Assembly: GCA_949825065.1 (NCBI GenBank)
Contig: OX463859.1
Location: forward strand, 10,999,606 to 11,063,605
Length of the DNA stretch: 64,000 nucleotides
DNA from: Odontocerum albicorne
Taxonomy: Eukaryota > Arthropoda > Insecta > Trichoptera > Odontoceridae
Direction of reading: 5' to 3'
Part shown: one piece after another, positions 45,959 to 56,689 of the stretch
Position numbering within the stretch: the stretch's first letter is position 1
How the letters are laid out: each line of letters starts with the position of its first letter
The notes under the pieces: generated by a model
Database searches by the model: none
What the model saw: the letters and a program-made list of their open reading frames with translations, nothing else
Told to the model about the DNA's origin: nothing
Made by a program: the position numbers and the translations under genes

Positions 45959-46510
45959 GATTTATAAAAGTGAAACTTTGACTTGGCAGAAGGTAAAATA
46001 AATATTGTAGAGAATGTGCACTAAGAAAAAAATGTGAAGTGTCAATGTATGAAAGATGGCGTGTTGAAAACGTTTTGTTGGAATTTGATGTTTATATACG
46101 ATGAAGAAATAACTATTTATATGGTTTAAACATGTGAATAGAATCAATGAAGCAAGAATGACTAAGTGGGCTTACAACTTAGAAGTGGGTGGAAGAGGTG
46201 GACTGAGTAAAACGTAGTTGGATTAAATTGACTAGATTTTGAAAGAAGGTACAGTAAGAAATATGAATTATTGTCCAATACGAAATGTGTGAATGTGGAA
46301 AATGTATAAAAGTACGTACAAACATATTTTGTAAATTAACCAGATTTTGAAAGAAGGTAGGGTAAAAAGTATGAATATAAGATTATGCATGACGAGATAA
46401 ATGAATGTGGACGAAACGAAAGTTGTGTTCTAGAATAGAAAAGTTTGGAGATCGGTTCTCTCTGCTTATACCACAAGAGACACGGCTTGATGATATGTAC
46501 TCGTATGTAT
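45959..46510 (+). mobile_element. LINE family A tail with internal repeat
   Basis: Decayed pieces: LLFTWFKHVNRINEARMTKW, GGRGGLSKT, LD.ILKEGTVRNMN, a partial second copy LTRF.KKVG.KV.I.RLCMT, MNVDETKVVF, EKFGDRFSLLIPQETR. The ILKEG segment occurs twice (about 46240 and 46345). The 3' end carries the octamer at 46498. Confidence 0.75.
46498..46505. repeat. TA-CTCG-TA, putative footprint at a LINE 3' end
   Basis: Removing CTCGTA gives GATGATATGTATGTATGATA, matching the family A 3' end GATGGTATGTATGTAT seen at 20890, 27040 and 25680. Confidence 0.78.
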
Positions 46511-47234
46511 GATAATCAAACTAACCCTATATAATTTTTTTTTAAATTATCTTATTTATCGTAGAACTGTTTTAAATTATTGTATTTTTTTCAATAACTA
46601 TTTCAAACCTGTCGAGATTTCTCCTCAAACTGGCTATTCCATTGAAAGAAATAAAAAATTAATACCGAGCACCAATAAATCGTCGAATTCAAGGTGGAGA
46701 ATTAAATTAAGATAAACTGTGATTAATCCGCAATGCTCTATTAGTGACGCCAATATGTTAACACTGAGAGAGGGCGAAAGAGAGAGGGAGGGGGTAGTCT
46801 GGATTTTGAGTGGGGAGGTATATATAAATCCTGGTAATGGCAGATCATGAGAGATGTTGGTGATCCATTTCCAAGAAAGGTCTTCCCTAATATTCCTCAA
46901 ACGGAAGGAATTAGGGCGCTATGACCGTGATTTGTTACGTCACAAAATTTTAAATAGGGGTGTGATTGAACTAAAAAAAATACTTTGAACACTACTATAT
47001 TGTCGGAAACATTCTGAATAAAATAATAATGGCTTACACAACACATGCTACTTTGTCTGAACATCGGGTCTACATAGTCTGGGCAGGACTTGATTGATGC
47101 GAATAACAGCGATATTTATTGCTTCTTACTGGAAACACGTAGCATGATTGATTATTGATGATTCGGACACGGAAATGAATGAAAAAAGAGTTACTCGCAC
47201 AAAACTTTAAGATTCCAAATTAACGAAATAAATA
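46511..47234. other. Unassigned with a GA-rich block
   Basis: A GAGAGAGGGCGAAAGAGAG-type tract lies at about 46765-46795. No coding support. Confidence 0.4.
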
Positions 47235-47430
47235 CGACCTCCATGGCTTAATTGGTTTGATGCCTGTTTCTCAACACGTGGATTGCGAGTTCAGTTTAAT
47301 TAATTTTTGAAAAGTGTTTGTGTGTTTTTTTATTAACGTACTTGTTAACATCTTTCTTGTTGGTTGGAAGAGATTGCCATATCGCGATGAATCGTCCAGG
47401 TTCTGCTGTATACAATGAGAGTGTAAAACA
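47235..47430 (+). mobile_element. SINE copy, diverged
   Basis: TACGACCTCCATGGCTTAAT, GATTGCGAGTTCAGTTTA (B box decayed), TTTCTTGTTGGTTGGAAGAG, ATTGCCATATCGCGATGAAT and TACAATGAGAGTGTAAAACA. Confidence 0.85.
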
Positions 47431-47489
47431 ATACTATATACAAAAATAGTCAATTTCATATTGTCTGTTGCGTAATTATAATGTTAAAA

Positions 47490-47735
47490 AAAATACAATT
47501 TATATAGCTTCGTTTAGAAAGCAAACTCCTCGAATCCACTATTAATGATAGATTAAAAATGTTCGACCATTATATTAGGCACTTCCCCGCATCTGCATAT
47601 GTTTAGAAAAACAAACTTGGTAATAAAACCACAGATAACTTACCAAGGTAAAACGAGCCACAGGAGTATTTTTAGTTGAGCCACCGATATGTAATAGTAA
47701 CAAATTTGGCTTTAGGTGTAGTGTAGCGTATGTCT
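47490..47735 (-). mobile_element. Repeat B copy
   Basis: AATTTATATAGCTTCGTTTA, CTCGAATCCACTATTAATGA, CCATTATATTAGGCACTTCC, CCGCATCTGCATATGTTTAG, CTTACCAAGG, GATATGTAATAGTAACAAAT and GGCTTTAGGTGTAG. It has an internal deletion between the two blocks. Confidence 0.75.
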
Positions 47736-48774
47736 CTAATATCCACATATAAACATAAAAAATCGAATAAATCACGAACAGCTACAGAAGCGCCCGAGCG
47801 TGTCAACATGATCATCATATTTAAATAATTTAATTTATTCAAAATTTTCTCTAATATTTTTTTCATCGAATTTAATAGGAGATAATTAGGTTTATGATAA
47901 AAGGTTTTTCAAAATAACTTTTATTTATGTAACACTTCATTGAAAAACAAACTGATGGGATTATTGACAGGTGGCAATCTCTTCCAACCAAACAGATTAT
48001 ATATTTAATGTAAATTTATTAATATAGTTTTAGGCGGTTAAACTTCCAGCAACAATAACTCCAAAATAATTTTACCATAAATTATTTGAAAACTAACAAG
48101 ATTCACTATAAATACACGAATTTCGAAAATCTTCTAATGTAAAATAAATAAATAATTATTTTGAGGTTCTAAATCTGCTGGATGTATTTGCATTAAAGGT
48201 TTTAAATAAACATTTCATTAAGTCCCACTATACATAATACAGTTTGTTAAATAAATTATGTTAAATTTAATCAAGCCACGCAATGAACAGTGATACAACA
48301 AAATAGGGTTATAAAATAATACGAAATGCTGATTTTTTAATGAAACAACTGAAGTCGGATAGAAAGCGCAAAGTAGTAAATCTGGTCGATTTATTTTTAT
48401 TCCGATTCGGGGATGAAATTGATTACGGGAAGACCCTTTTGTGTCGTTTTTCGTTTTATTATTTTTAATTATTTCGGTCGAGAGGATTTCAATATGCGCC
48501 AACCCTGCATTAGGGCAGGGGGTGACCCAAGGTAAATAAATCTCTTTTCGTGGGGGTTGCGAAACAAATCTGTGGAGCGGGGAAGCTAATAGACTAATAT
48601 TGAGTGTGAAGGAAGCAGGATGGGTGTTTGGTTGTTTGAGCATGTTGACACTTTTGTTGCTCCCGTGTGGTCACCCTGTTAGAAGGGGTGCTTAAAGAGC
48701 GACTCGCGGTTTATTTTATGTTAATTTAAAAATAAATCTTTGACATGTGTTCCGATTCTGTTACCTACTAATAA
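47736..48774. other. Mostly unassigned; SINE scrap at 47968-48005
   Basis: GGTGGCAATCTCTTCCAACC is an inverted SINE body scrap. A minus-strand frame at 48218-48643 (141 codons) has no recognisable domain. GCATTAGGGCAGGGGGTGAC at about 48507 is part of a small GC-rich patch. Confidence 0.4.
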
Positions 48775-48870
48775 TAATAATGAAAGACAATTTATGTAGC
48801 GCCATTTAGAGAACAAGCTCTCCTCAAGGGCGCTCCAACTTAGGATTCGAAACCACTAACCAATTTTCAT
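48775..48870 (-). mobile_element. Repeat B 3' fragment
   Basis: (TAA)n then AATTTATGTAGCGCCATTTA, GAGAACAAGCTCTCCTCAAG, GGCGCTCCAACTTAGGATTC. It is the trinucleotide end of the family. Confidence 0.75.
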
Positions 48871-48904
48871 AAGACCTCCCAAAAAGAATTTTCTTTAAGT
48901 AAAT

Positions 48905-49130
48905 CCTAAAACTTCACACGCCACCCACATTTCTGAGACTAGGTGGCTGACCATTCCATGCCACAGGATCAGCAACGGCAAAAGCTCCATCATAATACCC
49001 TGCCCTATCGGATTTGTTTGGAACAACCAATTTAATAGATGAAGAAGAAATCGATCTCAAAGTTCTATTTCTCATCGAAGGATCAACACAGATTTGAAAG
49101 ATAAAATGGATATATCCCATCAAGGGACTT
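48905..49130 (-). mobile_element. LINE family F C-terminal tail
   Basis: The minus-strand frame reads RTLRSISSSSIKLVVPNKSD, GYYDGAFAVADPVAWNGQPP and SLRNVGG. This is the common non-LTR ending R.LRSS....L.VP...... .G..AF.VAAP.LWN.LP..LR. About 70 codons intact. It recalls tails of Jockey/R1-type elements; the clade is uncertain. Confidence 0.75.
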
Positions 49131-49259
49131 GAATATAAAGAGACAAAGTTTTAAATCAATTCGTTCGTGACACTTACAGCAGTGTAGACTTTTTAGAAAC
49201 GCACCAGTACCTATGAAAATATTTATGACTACCATATATCAACATACTTGTAGTAGCTG

Positions 49260-49435
49260 CATTGAAAACATACTGTAGTCTAGAAATTTGTGGTAAGTCA
49301 CTATCTTCCTATCTTTACATCCAACTTTTATATATTTATTTTGAAATATTTTAAATTTGTCAATAATAGTGCTCTTGAGGAGAATTTACCCTCTAAACAA
49401 TGCTATATAAATAACCCTTTTATTATTATTATTAA
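49260..49435 (+). mobile_element. Repeat B 3' half
   Basis: CCAACTTTTATATATTTATT, TTTGTCAATAATAGTGCTCT, TGAGGAGAATTTACCCTCTA, AACAATGCTATATAAATAAC and (ATT)n. It lies between two family F fragments. Confidence 0.7.
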
Positions 49436-49444
49436 ATAATCTGA

Positions 49445-49550
49445 ACTTAAGAATCCCTTTGAACCCCTCTTAGCCATCAGCTTGCTTAAACTCCAGATGA
49501 CGTTTATTCCATGTTACAGGGTCAGCCACTCCAAAGGACCAACAAAGGTA
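49445..49550 (-). mobile_element. LINE family F fragment, second copy
   Basis: FGVADPVTWNKRHLEFKQAD corresponds to FAVADPVAWNGQPPSLR in the neighbour 48905. The two pieces repeat the same region. Confidence 0.6.
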
Positions 49551-49906
49551 AATAAATATTTAACACTCGACTTAGACGAGTTCAATAAAGAATATTAAAA
49601 GTATAAAAAGGGAAAGATCGGGATAAAATGGGTTACTATGAGGAATGCAGCAAAAACGAAAGTTTACATTCTACGATTATAATATAATAGGTTATATATC
49701 GTGATCGAGTATAATAGTCAGCCATCCTGTGAATGCAAGACGCCTGTGCGTGTTTGGTTTATTGCATATAGGAGTATGCTGTTAGCTTCAGCAAGCATTG
49801 CCTTTCGATTCCAAAAATCCGGTAGCAAAGAGATTAAGCTTCTATGACGATCGGTTTGTTCAATCTACTAGAGCCTTTCGTTAGGTAGTTTTATATAGCC
49901 TAATTA
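49551..49906. other. Unassigned
   Basis: Nothing recognised. Confidence 0.4.
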
Positions 49907-50126
49907 TTGGACGATCTCCTTGGCCTGGCTGGTAAGACGCTTGTCTCCCAACGCTGAGGTTGCGGGTTAAAATTCAGCTGGAACCCAGATTTTTTTAAAA
50001 AGGATTTCAGTTTGGTTTTGACTTAAAGCCTCTTTAACAACTTTCTGGTTGGCTGGAAGAGAAAGCCATAAGGCAATAAGCCCGCCAGGATGTATACTAT
50101 ACAGCGAAAGTGTAATACAATACAAT
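49907..50126 (+). mobile_element. SINE copy, full length
   Basis: GACGATCTCCTTGGCCTGGC, TGGTAAGACGCTTGTCTCCC, GAGGTTGCGGGTTAAAATTC (B box), GGAACCCAGATTTTTTT, GATTTCAGTTTGGTTTTGAC, TTTCTGGTTGGCTGGAAGAG, GGCAATAAGCCCGCCAGGAT, CAGCGAAAGTGTAATACAAT. One of the reference copies. Confidence 0.92.
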
Positions 50127-50344
50127 ATTGTTTTTCTCAACATCACTAACAATTTATGATAAGTAATATAAAAGCTACAGAAACCGTGAATTCAGATGTA
50201 AAATGGTTTAAGAGTAAAACATAATTAAACCTGGGATACCCGCTTGCTTAGTATAAATGCTAGTGTTAGACCACACACACAACGCTTACTACCTAGAGAC
50301 GATATATGTTTTTAAATTTGTGTGTTTTTTAAAGCATATGACCC

Positions 50345-50490
50345 GACTATCACCATTACTCTACAGTTCGGAGTGGGTCTAGCCCTTGTTCTACAATCTG
50401 CGCTCCCAGTCGTGTAACATAAGCACTCCGAGGCTTTCTTCAAGTCTACCGAACCATTTGAGTCGAGGTTTGTCTTTGCTTCTTATTGCT
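50345..50490 (-). mobile_element. LINE tail fragment, family H
   Basis: Minus strand: AIRSKDKPRLKWFGRLEESL, GVLMLHDWERRL. This matches the widespread GRP.LRW.D.VE.DL..LGVRDWR..A layout. Only about 40 codons are recognisable. Confidence 0.6.
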
Positions 50491-50861
50491 TATACTCTAC
50501 CAATAGTCATAGCTTTAAGGAATCTAAACTTTATATTTTTGGATTTATGGATTTACTAGATTACTAAATAAGACAGCTTAAAAATTCCATTTTTCTGGAC
50601 TATTACTTGATCTCCCCTGCATGACACTAAGATCCAGTGTTTATGAGGTGTAAAGAGATATTGACGCAGTGGCTGTGAACAGACCACTATTATGGAGACA
50701 GGAGATAAAATATAGAGGATAGGAAATAGGGAATAGGAAATACTGGGACATATGCGGTGACGATCAGTTGCTAACATTTTTATAGTACTTTTGTGATATG
50801 TATGTTTATTTAACTACCAAATAAACTGACTTTTAGTGTCTTTAATAGACTTCCAAAATAT

Positions 50862-51076
50862 ATTGTATTAAACTTTCGTTGTATAAATGTATTATAATTT
50901 TGTGGGTATATTGTCACATGACGATCTCTTTCAATCAACCAGAAAAACGATCATAACACTGTAAATGAAAACTAGACTAGAAAACGTTTAAAAAAATGTG
51001 TACCAACAGGAATTGAAGCCGTAACCCTCAGGTCGTAAAATGGGTGTCTTACCAACTAGGTCACCGAGGTTATCAA
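50862..51076 (-). mobile_element. SINE copy, near full length
   Basis: The reverse complement shows GATAACCTCGGTGACCTAGT, TTGGTAAGACACCCATTTTA, GAGGGTTACGGCTTCAATTC (B box), TCTAGTCTAGTTTTCATTTA, TTTCTGGTTGATTGAAAGAG, and TACAACGAAAGTTTAATACA. Confidence 0.88.
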
Positions 51077-51424
51077 ATGTAGAATACAAAATAGATCTCT
51101 TAATTATTCAAAAGATTCGAAGTACGAGTATTTTCAATTCCAAGAGGCTTTTTATACGTAAATTGTCAATTTTCGACAGATGCTCCAATGAATCAAAAGT
51201 GACCTTGGATCACTTGTGTATCAATTTAGATATCGATATTGGTAAATTCGTTCAACAAGGTCATTCTGTGTGCGAGTGGTGACGCTCTTAATAGCCCAGA
51301 TCGTAATTATGTCTCCGAAAACATTATTAATGAACAATAGCGTAAATAATTGTCAGGTATAATAACTAATAGTTTGTCTATCTACAAGGGGCTCGCTATT
51401 TCTTCTATAAGTGATTTGTATATA

Positions 51425-51685
51425 TACGAGGGTCATCCAGAAAGTAAGGTTACAACATTTATGTAGGATCGAAAAAAACTTTACAAATATATTAAACTAT
51501 TTTTTAACGTAATCGTCGTCGAGATCGAGACATTTATGTTGTCGGGGCACCAGCTTTTGTATGCCTGTGGCATAGACCTCCGCCGCCAGCTCTTTCAGCC
51601 ACTTCTTCACACCTTCCTCGACCTCCTGATCGTTGAAAAATTGTTGGGATGTAGTGACACACCCACGTCTCATCCCCCGTTACGA
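51425..51685 (-). mobile_element. mariner 3' end with CGAG terminus
   Basis: The terminus CGAGGGTCATCCAGAAAGTA follows a TA (51423-51424) and is a typical mariner-type inverted repeat. Inside, the minus strand encodes FFNDQEVEEGVKKWLKELAA, EVYATGIQKLVPRQHKCLDL and DDDYVKK, the transposase C-terminus. The rest is cut where LINE family E begins (51690). Its last bases CGAG equal the core of the abundant TACGAGTA octamer. Confidence 0.85.
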
Positions 51686-51689
51686 TCGA

Positions 51690-51990
51690 GTCCAGAAAAG
51701 CTTCTATACCAGTCCAATCACGTATATTGCGGAGTCAGTAGATTTGCCTCCTGCCAACACCTCTTCGACCCTCTATTTTGCCTTGGATGGTCAGGTGCAG
51801 TAATTTGTACTTTAGTCCTCTAAGTACATGCCCCAAACAGGACACATTTCGGATTTTAATATTAGTCAGCAACTCTCTATCAACTTTGGCTCTTTGAAGA
51901 ACCCTTGTGTTGCTGACCATATCCGTCCAGGGTGTCCGTAGCATTCTTCGGTGCATCCACATTTCGAATGATTCCAGTCGGTTCATACTA
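51690..51990 (-). mobile_element. LINE family E tail
   Basis: The frame 51735-51986 reads NRLESFEMWMHRRMLRTPWT, DMVSNTRVLQRAKVDRELLT, NIKIRNVSCLGHVLRGLKYK, LLHLTIQGKIEGRRGVGRRQ. It then breaks off at the mariner junction, so its own 3' end (present at 57190) is lost. Confidence 0.88.
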
Positions 51991-52572
51991 CCAACTTAAA
52001 TAATACATAGGTACGTGTATGTTATACAAAGGATTTTGCTGTCATCACATTGGAGGAAAAGTCCATGTTGAGAATGAAAATTGAATTTTTCACACAGATA
52101 CTACCATAAGGTCAGCTTGTATTGTTTAACACTCCAAAGAAGATTGACAGAAAGTAAAGGTTTCTTTACTGTTTTATTTTAAGCCACTGGAGTTTGGTAC
52201 GATATACATGATCATATTTTTTTTATTAATAGTGAAACATGATACCTATTTGAAAATTTTAATTGCGACAATCCTTGATTTCGGTAATCCTCCAAGAAAA
52301 TTTTAATTGCAACAGTGCAGATTCTAGTTGCGAATCACCATCAGCTCTAATATAAGAATAATACAGAATAAATACAAAAAGTCCTTAAATATCAATGTTA
52401 CAGAACAAAGGTTCATTACCCAAAATATGCGCATTATGTTATGTCGAACTTATCACTGTGCGTAACTATATAAGCTTCGAAACAATACTGCAATAATCCA
52501 TTGCGATATTTCTACAAATGATTTTTCAAGTTTAGTTTAACTGTACCGCGATACTAGAAACACTAAGTTTAG
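51991..52572. other. Unassigned
   Basis: A short duplicate GAAAATTTTAATTGC(G/A)ACA occurs at about 52252 and 52294. Nothing else. Confidence 0.4.
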
Positions 52573-52773
52573 GTATATGTCCCCAATAAATATAGCCGTG
52601 CAAGGAATCACCCTCTGTTCTACATGCCAACTTACAGAACGAATGTCATAGCTAAACAGTCAGTCACGCGTGGTATAGAGATATTGAACCAACTGAGTGA
52701 CACTTTGGATATATTCTCGGCACTGCCTAGCAGTATGAGACGAATCCTGGCTGATATTCTTCGTTACGAATAA
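52573..52773 (+). mobile_element. LINE family G C-terminal tail
   Basis: Open frame of 66 codons ending in TAA: NKYSRARNHPLFYMPTYRTN, VIAKQSVTRGIEILNQLSD, TLDIFSALPSSMRRILADIL. This is the usual ending LF..P..RTN...S...R....N.L....DIF..S...FR. Same family layout as the C-terminus at 58311-58901. 5' truncated. Confidence 0.85.
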
Positions 52774-53589
52774 GCTAAGTAGAGACAGACTCACCTTGTG
52801 TAACATGGAAAATCAATGCAAAGTGGATAAATAATCATCCGAGGTGTCTTTAAAATAGAAAATATTATACAATCAATGCAAATATTAGATTAAACACAAG
52901 CAATTTGATGAAACTTGGTTTGTAGAATAGATGAGGCGATGTCTAAGCGGATAATAAACCCAATTCAGCTGAGTGCTGTATAAAATTATATCTGAACTAT
53001 AGATGAAAGATATTCCATTTCAGAAGATGAGATCTCATTAAGTTTCAAGGTATTAGCTAAAGACACCAACTACCATTAGTTTCGTTTTCTGACTTCTATT
53101 TAATTATTGACAGTTTACTCTGTTTCACTAAGGAAGAGATAAATCTCTCTTTCGCCATCGGCACACAGTCTTCAGTCTTCCTCCCTTCCTTCCATCAACC
53201 TCACCGTGTTTCTATAAATGTCCCCTATTTATATCCCACACCCCTGTCTCACAAGCAAGTGATTGTTGGTAATAAATCTAAATTCACTCCTTAATGATAC
53301 AAATTGGCCACCAACTTATTTGAAAACAGGGTTGTCTCAAATTTATTACTGCCGTTAAATACTTGACTTTATTTGTTTTTGCATAATTTATTGAAGAGAC
53401 GTTTTAAAATATGTATCAAATTCATTTATTAATTTGTATTTGTATCCAAATTTGACAGTGTGGTTGTATGGAATAATGTGGCTAGGAGGCTATAATTTCT
53501 TTGCCCCCCTTAATAAAGCTTTTAGGCTGAGAACCACTGGAGTAAGCACATAACTCGCAGTTTTTATCTGCAGTTCGAGTTTGACAATT
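52774..53589. other. Unassigned
   Basis: A GAGAACCACTGGAG word at 53530 resembles an inverted hAT terminus; a candidate partner CAGGGTTGTCTCAAA at 53327 lacks a matching target-site duplication. A pyrimidine-rich patch lies at 53140-53200. Confidence 0.35.
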
Positions 53590-53768
53590 CATTTTTTTTA
53601 ATTTTATTTTATTTACACACGGTAATAAATATTTAAATACATAATTTGCGGAAAAAAAAAATTTGGACACACAATTTTAATGGATATGGGTTTGTTGTAT
53701 TTCCTTTGTCGTGTCACCAGTAAACTAGGCCTTTTGCCTGTATATTACTGAGGACAGACGTTAAATGA
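53590..53768. mobile_element. Repeat T copy, single unit
   Basis: Same landmarks as 41771: ACATAATTTGCGG, ATTTTAATGGATATGGGTTT, CCTTTGTCGTGTCACCAGTA, TAGGCCTTTTGCCTGTATAT and TACTGAGGACAGACGTTAAA. Confidence 0.75.
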
Positions 53769-53774
53769 AGTTAG

Positions 53775-53870
53775 GACTTGGTAACTAAAGTAAGCTTCTC
53801 AAGTGGTTGGGTCACTTAAAATGAATAAACAGCGAAATAATGGCTAAGAGAGTAAAACAGAATCCAAAGA
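53775..53870 (+). mobile_element. LINE family A remnant
   Basis: LKWLGHLK, stop, INSEIMAKRVKQN matches LRWFGHVKRMN.E.M.KRVY. Confidence 0.55.
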
Positions 53871-54156
53871 ATTAACTAATTTTCAATAGTTATACGGTGT
53901 GTTAAGAGAAGCTCTCTCCATTCGATTATGTCCCATTACTTAATCGAATGAAACGAGCTTCTGAGGAATATTGGAGTCTGGAAAGGAGTGGTTATTCAGT
54001 TTAAAACACTCAAAGTGATGTGATGACAACGATGGTGATTATACAAAGTGTCTTTTTCTGATCTTATCTACGAGTAATTTGGAGAAAACAATTCAGGATA
54101 AAATAATTATGCGTACCAGTGCTCGAGTATTTCGGACTGTTAATATGTGTACATAA

Positions 54157-55250
54157 CTACCGTCACGTCTTGCTCCTATTGGAGTAGACAGAAAGGCAAA
54201 AGCGTTAGACTCTCCAATCGAGACATTAGTCTTTCGCTTCGTCTGGATTCAGAGACCTTCTCATATAGTTTCTCTGATTTTTTGTATTTCCTTTTATCAT
54301 AATGCCTTTCTTTGGCCTTCCGGAAAGGATTGTTCACAATGGAATGAATTCGTTCATATACAGCTTACATGGATTATTTGCAAGTGAGAAACGAACCAAA
54401 CTCGAAACTTTTATCATCATTATTGTATAGTATCATCACATCGTGTCCCATGCGGGGTAAGCAGAGTAACAAATCTCCAAACATTTCTATCCAAGCACAC
54501 AAATCTCGCCTTCATGCTACATTCATACATCTCGTCATGCGCAATCTTGTTTTATTCATAACTCTAGCTTACCTACTTTTTACATATGGTCCAGTCATGT
54601 TTTATTAGTCAAGCTCTTATACGCACACGTTGCACTTTTGACTTGCATACTCGCTTAGTAATTTTTTAAGCCATTTATTTTTCCACATGTTCATGCCATC
54701 TTAAATCCCCTTTCTTCATTATACTTCAAACAATCATGTTGTTCTTGGTCTACCTCTTACACGCATACCTCTCACTTTTGACTTGTGTGCTCACTAAGTC
54801 ATTCTTTCGTTATTTTTTCGTCATTCATTCTCTCAGCATGTCCAAACCACCCTACTTCATTATACTTAAAACCTTTATTTATTCATGTATCAATTTATAA
54901 TGCCATCCTTTTGCCTATTTTCATACATTCACACTTTACATTTTTTTCATAGTGTAGCATCTCCACTGCATCTGCTGCCAAATCCAAGATATTATTTATG
55001 ACATTTTTGAAACAAGACTTTTTCGAGAGTGTTAACTATGTTATTATAACTATTACGGAGAATTTGCCCATCTTAAATCTTCTTTTTTCATTATACTTAA
55101 AACATAAATTTTTTCATGCATCAATTTCTGATGTCTTTTTTCCGCCTTCTTGATACGTCATTTTTGACACTCCATAAATTGGCACTTCATATTTTTTCAT
55201 CTGCAGCCAAATCCAAGAGATTTTTTATGCCATTTTTGAGACAGTAACTA
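54157..55250 (-). mobile_element. LINE family A tails, several overlapping partial repeats
   Basis: The tail is present in repeated partial blocks. The 3' end is at 54430-54560. The SEVQ.VR.RSL..LIKHDW region is at 54570-54640. The block for LSKHTSQK/RVCVRG occurs at about 54620-54700 and again at 54745-54850 (FGHAERMNDE). A further 5' block occurs at about 54905-55010 and again at about 55090-55240 (shared CCAAATCCAAGA and CATTTTTGA words). Direct repeats within one LINE copy suggest local duplications. Confidence 0.7.
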
Positions 55251-55774
55251 AACTATGTTATTTAAAAATATGTGTATAACAAAGAATTTTTATTTAGTTA
55301 AAATTAATATCCGGTATTCGGGTGGATATTAATGATTTTTAAAACACTACATTTGTTATAATTAAAAAATTTAAAAAACCTGTTTAATTAAAGATTCAGT
55401 TACGATAATTGATCTAATCTATGTATTACAATTCAATTAGTAGCATCAGAACATTAAGAGGTAAAGGCAGCGAGCATTGAGCACAGAGTTAAGCGGCTTG
55501 GCTTGATAGCTTGTTACGAGAACAAATTGGTCCAGTGATTAACAGAGTGGGATAATTAACATGTTAATTAGTTGTAATAATGCATTATACATTGTTGGGT
55601 TTATCTTCTGCGATCACAAGAACGCGTAAAGTGAATGCAAAAATCAAATTGCTTAACGAGAATCACGCGAGATATTATGCCTAGATGGGGAATATTATAC
55701 GAGTATATCGGTAGGTCTATGGAAAATAAAGAGAGTAATGCAGGTATAACGAAAATAAAATAGTAATGTATATA
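55251..55774. other. Unassigned
   Basis: TACGAGTA at 55698. No gene seen. Confidence 0.4.
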
Positions 55775-56030
55775 GTGCTGATTAGAAAGCTGAATCTCAT
55801 CAAGGGCGTTTTAACTGGGGATTTGAACCCAACTATTAATGACAGATTAAAAATAAAAGAAATTTAAGCGTTTCGTATAATGTGTGGAGTAATAAATTAT
55901 GATTTTAAACTATAGAATACAAAAGGCTATTTCCATATCAACATTTAGAGAACAGACTTCTATCAAAGGTGCTCAATCTTAGGATTAGATCCACTCTTAT
56001 TAATATATTAAAAATATTACAAAATAAATG
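55775..56030 (-). mobile_element. Two repeat B 3' pieces in a row
   Basis: TCATCAAGGGCGTTTTAACT with GGGGATTTGAACCC (55797-55830) and TATCAAAGGTGCTCAATCTT with AGGATTAGATCCACTC (55962-55998) are the same region of repeat B twice. Confidence 0.65.
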
Positions 56031-56127
56031 TTTATAGGTAAGTTTATTGTAGTGAAAAAATGTCTTCTTTTGAATGTTGATTTAATCCTAAATTTTCTGC
56101 ACGTTTACCATTTTCAATTCATTTTTT

Positions 56128-56190
56128 GAGGTTAGGTTAGGTTAAGTTAGGTTAGGTTAGGTTAGGCTAGTTATAGTTAGGTTAATTTTG
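56128..56190 (+). repeat. Interstitial TTAGG-type repeat
   Basis: About nine GGTTA/GGTTAA-like pentamers in a row with a few changes. TTAGG is the common insect telomere unit. The tract is short and could also be a microsatellite of other origin. Confidence 0.75.
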
Positions 56191-56214
56191 TCTAGGTGAA
56201 TAATGATTTGAATA

Positions 56215-56410
56215 TTTTTTAGGAAGGTGGTGGCTGTGGCCATTATATTAAGAACTTCCTCGTATCTGTACATGTTTAGAAGAAAAAAAACATGTTTGGT
56301 AAGAAACTCTGAAGAAAAAGACAAAGACAGACTACAAAGAAACCTTTGTATGTCTTCTTATATGTGATAGTAACACATTCGGCTGCAGATGGAGTTAAGT
56401 GTATGTGTGT
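56215..56410 (-). mobile_element. Repeat B 5' half
   Basis: GGAAGGTGGTGGCTGTGGCC, ATTATATTAAGAACTTCCTC, GTATCTGTACATGTTTAGAA, CTACAAAGAAACCTTTGTAT, GTGATAGTAACACATTCGGC and a TGTGTGTGGTG-like end. Confidence 0.75.
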
Positions 56411-56689
56411 GGTGTTCACATATAAAACTATGTTATTATTATATTAATCAATACTGAAAGTTTGAGAAGCACTTCTATATAAGATTATGGTACATCTTCA
56501 GGATGCTTAGCGTACAAGAGTTATGTTGCATGAGTCAGAAAAATTGCATATGTAGTACATACAATTTTGATACGACAACAAAGCTATGCCAAATTATAGC
56601 GTCGGCTGGACAAATTAACAGCGTTTTCAAAATGTTTTTCAGTGATTTATTTTTGCCTGAGAAATTCATTTCAGCTCGAACTGTTAAAA
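56411..56689. other. Unassigned, possibly older part of the next LINE
   Basis: A frame at 56503-56694 has no clear motif. Confidence 0.25.

Noticed and set aside
48218..48643. 141-codon open frame (-)
   Set aside because: No motif, biased composition and no splice or promoter context; probably chance.
53327..53543. Second complete hAT element
   Set aside because: Facing CAG-type ends occur, but they match poorly and the flanking 8-mers differ.
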